Shown here piece after piece: positions 34,096-42,262 of a stretch of 64,000 nucleotides of DNA (positions within the stretch are counted from its first letter, which is position 1; each line of letters opens with the position of its first letter). Origin of the DNA: CAVSRC01 sp963762605 (lineage in GTDB: Bacteria; Pseudomonadota; Alphaproteobacteria; Rhizobiales; Kaistiaceae); NCBI GenBank assembly GCA_963762605.1, contig CAVXLJ010000010.1, forward strand, positions 57,955 to 121,954. The letters are read 5' to 3'. The position numbers were made by a program, and so were the translations under genes. Under the pieces are notes generated by a model. The model was given only the letters and a program-made list of their open reading frames with translations. It was not told the origin of the DNA and did no database searches.

Positions 34096-37000
34096 CTAGG
34101 AGGTGACGCGCACGCCGATCGAAATCGCCTCGTCACCGAGCTTGCCATCGGACACAGTGCCAGCCGGCTGATCGGCAAAATCGAGCGAGACGGCGAGCGT
34201 CTCGGCCTTCACCGTGTCGCCATGCGCGCCGATGGCATGCGTCCCCGCCGGGCCCGCCTTCACTTGGATGGCGATACGGTCGGAGACATTGAAGCCGGCA
34301 TCCTTGCGCGCCACCTGCACCAGACGGATGAAGTCGCGGGCGAGCCCCTCACGCTCCAGCTCCGGCGTCACATTGGTGTCGAGCACGATCACCCCGGCAT
34401 TGCCGTCGAAGGGCGCCGCGGCGATGCCTTCCTTGGGCTGGAAGCGCACCTCGTATTCGTCCGCCTCGATGCGATTGCCGGCAACCTCCGCGGCACCATC
34501 GGCAAGGCGCGTCCACGCGCCCGCCTTGGCGGCGGCAAGCACGTCCTTCATCGCCGGACCGAGCCGCTTTCCGACGATGCGCGGATTGACCACCAGCACT
34601 TCCGCCCCGAAGGCCGAGGGATCGTCGGCGAAGGCGACCGCCTTCACATTCGCCTCCTCGGCGATGACGCCCGTAAGCGGCGACAGGATCGCGTGGTTGG
34701 GATGGGCGACGGTGAGCACGCTGAGCGGCAGGCGGTTGCGCAGGTTCTTGGCCGTGCGCACCGAGGCCGCCGACGAGCACACCGCCCGCGCCAGATCCAT
34801 GCGCTTCACCAGATCGGCATCGACCGCAAAGGCCGCGGCATCCGGCCAGTCCTGCAGATGCACGCTCTGCCCCTCGCACAGCGCCCGGTGGATGTGGTCG
34901 GTGAGATAGGGCAGGAACGGCGCCATGGCGCGCATCAGCGTCACCAGCACCGTGTAGAGCGTGTCGTAGGCCGCCGTCTTGTCGGCGTCCTTATCGCTCT
35001 TCCAGAAGCGCTCGCGCGAGCGCCGGATGTACCAGTTGTTGAGCGCCTCGATGAACGGCGGCAGCGCATTCAGGCCGCCGGCAAGGTCGAGCCGATCCAT
35101 CGCCGTCTCGACCGCGCCGACCAGCTCGGCCGTCTTGCCGAGGATGTAGCGGTCGAGCTCGGCCTCGGCCGTCGTCACCAGCTTGCCCTTGATGCCGTCG
35201 ATATTGGCGTAGAGCGTGAAGAACGAATAGGCGTTCCAGATCGGCAGCATGACGGCGCGCACCGCCTCGCCGATCGCCTTGCCGTCGCGCGGCATGGCGA
35301 GGTCGCCGCCCGCCATCAGCGGCGACGACATCATGTACCACCTGAGCGCGTCGGCGCCGTAGGTGTTGAACACCTCGATCGGATCGGGATAGTTCTTCAG
35401 CCGCTTGGAAAGCTTCTGCTTGGTCTCGTCGAGAACGATGCCGTGGCCGATCGCCGTGCGGAACGGCGCGCGGTCGAACAGCGCCGTCGACATCACCATC
35501 AGCGTGTAGAACCAGCCGCGCGTCTGGCCGACATATTCGACGATGAAGTCGCCGGGGAAGTGGCTGTCGAACCACTCCTTGTTTTCGAACGGGTAGTGCA
35601 CCTGGCAGAAGGGCATCGAGCCCGAACTCGAACCAGCAGTCGAGCACGTCCGGCACGCGCCGCATGGTCGACCTGCCGGTCGGATCGTCCGGGTTTGGCC
35701 GCGTCAGCTCGTCGACATGCGGCCGGTGCAGGTTCGTCGGACGGACGCCGAAATCGCGCTCCAGCTCGTCGAGCGAGCCGTAGACGTCGGTGCGCGGATA
35801 ATTGGGATCGTCCGACTTCCACACCGGGATCGGCGCCCCCCAGAAGCGGTTGCGGCTGATGTTCCAGTCATACGCATTGGCTAGCCAGTTGCCGAAGATG
35901 CCGTCGCGCACATGCGCCGGCATCCAGGTGATGCTCTTGTTGAGCTCTACCATGCGGTCGCGGAACTTGGTCACCTCGACGTACCAGGACGGCATCGCCT
36001 TGTAGATCAGCGGCTGGTCGGTGCGCCAGCAATGCGGATAGTTGTGGTCGTAAGTTTCGTGGCGGAAGACGACGCCCGCTTCCTTGAGGTCGCGGATGAT
36101 CGGCTTGTTGGCCTCGAACACGTTGAGGCCCGCATAGGGCGGCGTCTCGCCGGTGAAGTTGCCGGCCAGATCCACCGGATCGACCACCGGCAGGCCTTCC
36201 TTCTGGCCGACCTTGAGGTCGTCCTCGCCGAAGGCCGGCGCGATGTGGACCACGCCGGTGCCCTCGCCCATCTCGATGAAATCGCCGGCGATGACACGAA
36301 AGCCGCCCTTGGCCTTTTCCTGCGCGAAGAACGGAAACAGCGGCGCGTAGGTGCGCCCGATGAGGTCGGCGCCCTTCATCGTGCCGATATTGCGGTAGCC
36401 TTCCAATTCCGGCGCGTAATGCTCCAGCGAGCTTTCCGCCAGGATCACCCGCGCGCCGTCCTTCTCCATCACCGCATAGTCGGCGTCCGGCGCCACCGCC
36501 AGGCCGACATTGGAGGGCAGCGTCCACGGCGTCGTCGTCCAGGCGAGCAGGCGCGTATTGGTGTCGCCGTCCAGCAGGAAGCCGATGGTCAGCGCCGGGT
36601 CCTGGCGGGCGCGGTAGGAATCGTCGAGGCGGGTCTCGGACTGCGACAGCGGCGTCTGCGCCGCCCACGAATAGGGCACGACGCGATAGCCCTCATAGAC
36701 CAGGCCCTTGTCCCACAGCTGTTTGAAGGCCCAGATGGTGCTCTCCATGTAGGAGAGGTCCATGGTGCGGTAGTCGTTTTCGAAATCGACCCAGCGCGCC
36801 GAGCGATTGACGTAATACTCCCAGTCGCTGCGGAACTGCATGATCGACGTGCGGCAATGCTCGTTGAAGCGCGCCAGGCCGTATTTCAGGATGTCCTGGC
36901 GGCCGTTGAGGTTCAGCTCCTTCTCCGAATGCAGCTCCGCCGGCAGGCCGTGGCAGTCCCAGCCGAAGCGGCGCTCGACCATCTTGCCGCGCATCGTCTG

Positions 37001-37255
37001 GTAGCGCGGCACCATGTCCTTCACGAAGCCGGTGACGATATGACCGTAGTGCGGCAGGCCGTTGGCAAACGGCGGCCCGTCATAGAAGACGAACTCGGGC
37101 GCCCCCTGCTCGCGCCGGCGGTCGATCGAACGCTGGAATGTCTTTTCGCTGTCCCAGGCCGCGCCGATGGCTTCCTCGATGCGGGGAAAGCTGGGGCTCG
37201 CCTCGGCGGGCGGATAGACGGTCTTGGCGGTGGCCGGGTGGCTCGTATCGTTCAT
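34096..37255 (-). CDS. ileS: Isoleucyl-tRNA synthetase, type 2 (reading frame broken by one extra base near 35625)
   Basis: Essential synthetase charging tRNA-Ile, about 1052 aa once one base is removed. N-terminal half: PPFANGLPHYGHIVTG (HIGH motif HYGH), GWDCHGLPAEL, editing-domain TTTPWTLPSNVGLAV and VHIAPAFGEDD. C-terminal half: DETKQKLSKRLKNYPDP (KMSKS-equivalent), then tRNA-binding SYWNAYSFF-like region and a type-2 C-terminus without the Zn finger of type 1. The frame slips in DCWFE: the sequence gives FGLDALLPG, whereas removing one A from the AA at 35625-35626 restores WFESGSMPFCQVHYPFENKEWFDSHFPGDFI. The two pieces are 37255-34991 and 35616-34096. An error in the sequence is more likely than a mutation. 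Confidence 0.95.
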
Positions 37256-37420
37256 GGCATCGTCTAGATGGTGCGGCGTCGCCGGAACCGCGACCCCTTG
37301 GAAATTGGCCGGATCGATAGCGTCTTTGCCGCCGCTTCGCTACCCTGATCCACGCCGTTGGCGAAACGCGTCAGGGTTTTATTTACTGCATGGCTGATGT
37401 GACATATTTGCAAGCTTGAT

Positions 37421-37442
37421 TATAATAAGTTTGCTTATTATA
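37421..37442. promoter_or_regulatory. Perfect palindromic operator upstream of marR-emrAB
   Basis: TATAATAAG, spacer TTTG, CTTATTATA: 9-bp arms with no mismatch, ending 9 bases before the marR ATG. It is very AT-rich in a GC-rich genome and so positioned that bound repressor would block initiation. Typical of autoregulated MarR-efflux operons. Confidence 0.8.
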
Positions 37443-37451
37443 TCGACGCCC

Positions 37452-37982
37452 ATGCAAAACACTCATATGCCTCCCGCCAAGGGCATCGGGCTCTTGGTCC
37501 ACGACGTCAGTCGTCTCTTGCGCCGCCGGATCGATCATCAGGCGCAGGTGATCGGCTTGACCAGCGCCCAGTGGCGCATCCTTACGGCCCTGTTCCGCGC
37601 CGAAGCGCAGCACGAGGAGCCGCTGCATCAGGCGACTCTGGCCGACGCCATGGATATGGAGCCGATCACGCTCAGCCGCCAGATCGACCGCATGGAGGCG
37701 GCCGGTCTTGTCGAGCGGCGCCCAGACCCGGCCGACCGGCGAGCGAAGCGCCTCTACCTGACCGAGGCCGCCCGCCCGATGATCGACAAATTCCGCAGGG
37801 TTGCTATCTCCTGCTACGACAACGTGCTGACCGGCGTCAGCGACGACGAGATCGAGCAGGTCGTCGGTGTCCTGACACGAATCCGCGCCAACCTCGTTCA
37901 TAATACGGCCCAGCCTGCGGGCGCGTCCGCCCAATCCACACAGTCCGATCAAGCTCACAACAGAGAAGGCGTTACCTCATGA
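37452..37982 (+). CDS. MarR family transcriptional regulator of an EmrAB-type efflux operon
   Basis: 176 aa from the ATG at 37452. LLVHDVSRLLRRRIDHQAQVIGLTSAQWRILTALF is the MarR dimerisation/first-helix region; ATLADAMDMEPITLSRQIDRMEAAGLVERRPDPADRRAKRLYLTEA is the winged helix. The stop overlaps the next start (ATGA), so regulator and pump are co-translated from one operator-controlled promoter. Confidence 0.93.
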   Translation: MQNTHMPPAKGIGLLVHDVSRLLRRRIDHQAQVIGLTSAQWRILTALFRAEAQHEEPLHQATLADAMDMEPITLSRQIDRMEAAGLVERRPDPADRRAKRLYLTEAARPMIDKFRRVAISCYDNVLTGVSDDEIEQVVGVLTRIRANLVHNTAQPAGASAQSTQSDQAHNREGVTS

Positions 37983-39109
37983 GTGCAGATGGGGGAAATC
38001 CGAGCGCTCCGCAGCACGCAGCGGCACCGGCCGGCATTGCGTCGGCGTCGCCGCACCCACAGCCGCGCAAGCGCTCCAATATCCGCCGCTATCTCCTCAT
38101 GGCGGCCGTTCCGATCGTGCTGATTCTCGTCGGCGGGTATTTCTGGCTGTCCGGCGGGCGCTATGTCTCCACCGACAATGCCTATGTCCAGCAGGACCGG
38201 GTGACGATCACCGCCCAGGTTTCCGGCGTCATCAGCGAGGTCGACGTGTCGAGCAATCAGGCCGTCAAGAAGGGCCAGGTGCTGTTCCGTATCGATGCGG
38301 AGCCATACCAGATCGCCCTCGATCAGGCTGAGGCCGGACTCGCCTCGGCGCGGCTTCAGGTCGACCAGCTGCGCGCCGCCTATCATCTGGCGGTTGCCGC
38401 CCTGAAGGCCGCGCAGGACAACAACGACTTCCAGGCTAAGAGCCTGGAGCGTCAGAAGGAACTGCTCGCCAAGGGCGTCTCGACGCAGGCCAATTTCGAC
38501 CAGGCGCAGAACGGCGCCCACGCGGCCGAGCAGGCGCTTCTGCAGGCCCAGCAGAACGTCGCCGCGGCGCTGTCGGCGCTCGGCGGCAATCCGAACTTCG
38601 AAACCGACAAGCACCCGCTGGTGCTGGCAGCGCTGGCCAAGCGCGAACAAGCGGCGCTCGACCTCAAGAACACGACCGTCGTCGCGCCCGCCGACGGCGT
38701 TGTCGCCCAGGCGGATCGCCTCCAGGTCGGCCAGTACGTCACCAATCCGACGGGCAACCCGACCGCGCTCCTCAGCCTGGTCGAGACCGGCACGACGTGG
38801 ATCGACGCCAATTTCAAGGAGACCGAACTCGTCGACATGCATCCGGGCGAAAAGGCGACCGTGTCGATCGACGCCTATCCCGGCCGTACCTTCGACGCCA
38901 CGGTTGCCAGCATCGGCGCCGGCACCGGCTCCGAGTTTTCGCTGCTGCCGGCGCAGAACGCGACCGGCAACTGGGTCAAGGTCGTGCAGCGCGTGCCGGT
39001 GCGCATCCGCCTCGATAATTCCGATCCGGACGTGCCCATGCGCATCGGCCTCAGCGCCTATGTGACCGTCGATACCAAGAGCGCGCCGACGCACACGGCC
39101 GCGAAGTAG
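37979..39109 (+). CDS. emrA: HlyD/EmrA-type membrane fusion (periplasmic adaptor) protein
   Basis: 376 aa, anchored by one N-terminal helix (YLLMAAVPIVLILVGGYFWL), with lipoyl/biotinyl-like halves (VSTDNAYVQQDRVTITAQVSGVISEVDVSSNQAVKKGQVLFRID and NTTVVAPADGVVAQADRLQVGQYV) separated by an alpha-hairpin of about 110 residues, then a beta-barrel (TTWIDANFKETELVDMHPGEKATVSIDAYPG). Links the EmrB-like pump to an outer-membrane channel. Confidence 0.94.
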   Translation: MSADGGNPSAPQHAAAPAGIASASPHPQPRKRSNIRRYLLMAAVPIVLILVGGYFWLSGGRYVSTDNAYVQQDRVTITAQVSGVISEVDVSSNQAVKKGQVLFRIDAEPYQIALDQAEAGLASARLQVDQLRAAYHLAVAALKAAQDNNDFQAKSLERQKELLAKGVSTQANFDQAQNGAHAAEQALLQAQQNVAAALSALGGNPNFETDKHPLVLAALAKREQAALDLKNTTVVAPADGVVAQADRLQVGQYVTNPTGNPTALLSLVETGTTWIDANFKETELVDMHPGEKATVSIDAYPGRTFDATVASIGAGTGSEFSLLPAQNATGNWVKVVQRVPVRIRLDNSDPDVPMRIGLSAYVTVDTKSAPTHTAAK

Positions 39110-39132
39110 CATCCGCTAGCTGAGCAGATACG

Positions 39133-40713
39133 ATGAGCGGCACCGACGCCCACGGACATCCGTTCACTGAGGTCAAGCACCGCGGCCTGATCACCGGCTC
39201 GGTGATGATCGCGATGATCATGGTGATCCTCGACATGACGATCGCCAACGTCGCCCTGCCGCACATGCAGGCGAGCCTCGGCGCTGATCAGTCGACCATC
39301 ACCTGGGTGCTGACCTCCTATATCGTCGCCCAGGCGATCATGACGCCGATCACCGGCTGGCTGTCGGACAATTTTGGGCGCAAGAGGCTGTTCGCCGTCT
39401 GTGTCGCCGGCTTCGTCGCGTCCTCGGCGCTGTGCGGCACCGCGCTTGGCCTGAACGAGATGGTGGTGTTCCGCGTCATGCAGGGGGCCTTCGGCGCGGC
39501 CCTTGCCCCGCTGTCGCAGTCGGTCATCCTCGACATCAACCCGCGCGAGCGCCACGGCCAGGCGATGGCGGTGTGGGGCATGGGCATCATGGTCGCGCCG
39601 ATCATCGGTCCCGTCATCGGCGCCTACCTCACCGACAACTTCAACTGGCGCTGGGTGTTCTACATCAACGTGCCGGTCGGCATGGCTGCGCTCACCGGCA
39701 TCCTCCTGTTCATGCCGGACACGGTGCGCCGTTTCCGCAATTTCGATTTTCTCGGCTTCGGCCTGCTCGCGGTCGGCGTCGGCGCGCTGCAGATCATGCT
39801 CGACCGCGGCTCCGAACTCGACTGGTTCCACTCGACCGAGGTTTTGATCGAGACCGGCCTCGCCATCTCCGCTGCCTGGATGTTCCTGGTCCACACGGTC
39901 ACGCACAAGGAGCCGTTCCTCGACCGGCGCCTGTTCACCGATCGCAACTTCGCCGCATCGCTGGTCCTGATCTTCATCGTCGGCATCGTGCTGCTCGCCA
40001 CCATGGCGTTGCTGCCGATCATGCTGCAGAACCTGATGGGCTATCCGATCATCACCGTCGGTCTGGTGCTGGCGCCGCGCGGATTGGGCACGATGGCGGC
40101 GATGATGGTCGTCGGCCGGCTGGTCGGCAAGATCGACCCGCGCCTGCTGGTCGGCTTCGGCCTGTCGATGACCGCTTTCTCGCTCTACCAGATGACAGCG
40201 TTCGACACCGGCATGGATTCCTGGCCGCTGATCGTTTCCGGCGTCACCCAGGGCTTCGGCCTCGGCTTCGTCTTCGTGCCGCTGACGACGGTCGCCTTCC
40301 AGACGCTCGACCCACAGCTGCGCACCGAGGCGTCGGGCTTGTTCAACCTCATCCGCAATATCGGCTCCTCGATCGGCATCTCGATCATGGCAGCCCTGCT
40401 GACCTCCAACATGCAGGTCAACCACGCCGACCTCGCCGCCCAGATCAACCCGTTCAATCCGAACCTGTCGATTCTCGGCCTGCCGCCGGCCCTCCTGACC
40501 ACGCCGGCCGGCGCCCAGACCGCGGCCCAGCTCGACGGCCTGGTCACCCAGCAAAGCCTGATGATCGCCTATCTCGACGACTTCAAGGCGATGTTCATCA
40601 TCACACTCTGCGCCCTGCCCCTGCTGCTCCTGCTGCGCTATCGCAAGCTCGGTGCGGCACCCGGCGCCGCCCGCCAGCGGGAAGAACAGCCGGCCATGGT
40701 GATGGCCGACTAG
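39133..40713 (+). CDS. emrB: DHA2 family MFS multidrug efflux transporter (EmrB/QacA type)
   Basis: 526-aa 14-helix major-facilitator pump. Landmarks: MVILDMTIANVALPHMQASLGADQSTITWVLTSYIVAQAIMTPITGWLSDNFGRKRLF (helix 1 to motif A) and IMVAPIIGPVIGAYLTDNFNWRWVFYINVPVG (motif C and following). Works with the adaptor encoded 23 bases upstream, under the MarR regulator; expected to expel hydrophobic toxic compounds. Confidence 0.95.
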   Translation: MSGTDAHGHPFTEVKHRGLITGSVMIAMIMVILDMTIANVALPHMQASLGADQSTITWVLTSYIVAQAIMTPITGWLSDNFGRKRLFAVCVAGFVASSALCGTALGLNEMVVFRVMQGAFGAALAPLSQSVILDINPRERHGQAMAVWGMGIMVAPIIGPVIGAYLTDNFNWRWVFYINVPVGMAALTGILLFMPDTVRRFRNFDFLGFGLLAVGVGALQIMLDRGSELDWFHSTEVLIETGLAISAAWMFLVHTVTHKEPFLDRRLFTDRNFAASLVLIFIVGIVLLATMALLPIMLQNLMGYPIITVGLVLAPRGLGTMAAMMVVGRLVGKIDPRLLVGFGLSMTAFSLYQMTAFDTGMDSWPLIVSGVTQGFGLGFVFVPLTTVAFQTLDPQLRTEASGLFNLIRNIGSSIGISIMAALLTSNMQVNHADLAAQINPFNPNLSILGLPPALLTTPAGAQTAAQLDGLVTQQSLMIAYLDDFKAMFIITLCALPLLLLLRYRKLGAAPGAARQREEQPAMVMAD

Positions 40714-40735
40714 GCCTCGCTGCCGCCGCTCTGCC

Positions 40736-40751
40736 GCACCGCTGGCGGTGC
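40736..40751. terminator. Hairpin between convergent emrB and decarboxylase genes
   Basis: GCACCGC-TG-GCGGTGC is a perfect repeat in the 43-base gap between the two stops. Suitable as a shared transcription end, though the T-tract is poor on both sides. Confidence 0.5.
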
Positions 40752-40756
40752 CGTCT

Positions 40757-42127
40757 TCAGTTCGTGGCCGCGGCAACCCGCAGGATGGCGGCGATGCTCG
40801 CCTCAACGTCCGCCTCGGTCGTCGCCCAGGACGATACGCTGATCCGCATTGCCGTCCGCCCCTGCCACACCGTCCCGCCACACCAGCAGGTGCCGTCACG
40901 CTGGACCGCGACGATCACCCGCCGGGTGCGTTCGGCATCGCCGAACGAGACCAGGACCTGGTTAAGCGCGACATCGTTCAGGATCGTATGGCCGCCCGCC
41001 CTCAGCCCGTCGGCGAAGCGGCGCGCATGGGCGACGCAACGATCGACCATGGCCGCGACCCCGCGCCGGCCGAGTCCGCGGAGCGCCGCCCAGACCTCCA
41101 CGCCACGCGCCCGGCGCGACATCTCCGGAACATAGGCGAAGCCGTCGCGCTGGCCGTCCGCGACCAGATAGGCTGCACTGCTCGCCATGGCGCCGGTCAG
41201 GGCCGTTGCCTCGCGCACGATGGCCAAACCGGAATCGTAGGGCACGTTCAGCCATTTGTGGCCGTCGGTCGCCCATGAATCGGCGCGCTCGATGCCTGCC
41301 GCCAGCGACCTCAGCCGCGGCGAGGCCATCGCCCACAAGCCGAAGGCACCGTCCACATGGACCCAGGCACCGGCATCGTGCGCGCGTCCGATCAGTTCAT
41401 CGATCGGATCGAAGGCGCCAGTGTTCACGTTGCCGGCCTGCAGACACACGATCGCCGGCGATCGCAGCACCGGAAACGCATCGGCGCGCATGCGGCCCTG
41501 ACCGTCGACCGGCACGCGCGTGACCCGCGCCCGCCCGAGGCCCAGCAGGGCAAGCGCCTTCAGCAGGCTGACATGCACCTCCTCGCCGACGATCACGGCG
41601 ATCGGCGGCGCGCCGAACAGCCCCTGTTCCTCCACATCCCAGCCGGCCCGGGCCAGCAGCGCATGGCGCGCCGCGGCCAGCGCCGTCATGTTGGCCACGG
41701 TTGCGCCGGTGGCAAAGCCGACCGCCGCCTCGGCCGGCAGGCCGAGCGCGGCGAGCGTCCACTTTGCCGCCACCGCCTCGATGGCACCCGCGGCCGGCGA
41801 GGCGGCGTGAAGGCCGGCATTCTGGTCCCACGCGGTGGCCAGCACGGAGGCGCCGAGCGCAGCGGGCATGCTGCCGCCGATGACGAAGCCGAAGTAGCGC
41901 CGGCCAGCGGAAGCCATCGTCGCCGGCGATGCGATGCGATCGAGCTCGCCGAGGACGGCATCCGCCGGCGTCGAATCTTCGGGCAGCGGCCGGTCGAGCG
42001 CAGCAAGCGCGGCGAGCGCCTCCGGCGTCGGCGCAACGGAGCGCGCGTCGATCCCGGCGAGGTACCGGCTGCCGAGATCGGCGGCCATGCGCATTGCCTC
42101 GGGCCCCGTCGTCGCGTCGTCGCTCAT
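40757..42127 (-). CDS. Pyridoxal-dependent (group II) decarboxylase family protein
   Basis: 456-aa PLP enzyme of the aromatic-L-amino-acid/glutamate decarboxylase group. PLP lysine in SWATDGHKWLNVPYDSG; cofactor Asp/His region VHVDGAFGLWA; the N-terminal RRYFGFVIGGSMPAALGASVLATAWDQNAGLHAASPAAGAIEAVA and GFATGATVANMTALAAARHALL are typical of the tyrosine/dopa decarboxylase-like bacterial branch. The substrate is not determined. It lies 135 bases downstream of the ALDH16 gene on the same strand. Confidence 0.9.
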   Translation of the reverse strand: MSDDATTGPEAMRMAADLGSRYLAGIDARSVAPTPEALAALAALDRPLPEDSTPADAVLGELDRIASPATMASAGRRYFGFVIGGSMPAALGASVLATAWDQNAGLHAASPAAGAIEAVAAKWTLAALGLPAEAAVGFATGATVANMTALAAARHALLARAGWDVEEQGLFGAPPIAVIVGEEVHVSLLKALALLGLGRARVTRVPVDGQGRMRADAFPVLRSPAIVCLQAGNVNTGAFDPIDELIGRAHDAGAWVHVDGAFGLWAMASPRLRSLAAGIERADSWATDGHKWLNVPYDSGLAIVREATALTGAMASSAAYLVADGQRDGFAYVPEMSRRARGVEVWAALRGLGRRGVAAMVDRCVAHARRFADGLRAGGHTILNDVALNQVLVSFGDAERTRRVIVAVQRDGTCWCGGTVWQGRTAMRISVSSWATTEADVEASIAAILRVAAATN

Positions 42128-42262
42128 GCCTTGCTCCCCTGTCGCCGATGGCCGCCGCTCGGACCGGTGTCGGTTGATTGTTCAGCCGCCCGGGCGGCAG
42201 ACGCAAAGACCGGCGGCCGCCGGGTGCGACGGGCGCCCCATCCACCACGACCGGCCGCAAGC

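Noticed and set aside
34991..37255. A stand-alone 754-aa isoleucyl-tRNA synthetase
   Set aside because: Its last 180 or so residues are an out-of-frame reading of the true C-terminal half, which continues in the next frame after one extra base.
39058..40899. A 613-codon minus-strand frame opposite emrB
   Set aside because: Repetitive His/Asp/Arg/Gln-rich translation without domain; EmrB on the plus strand is unmistakable.
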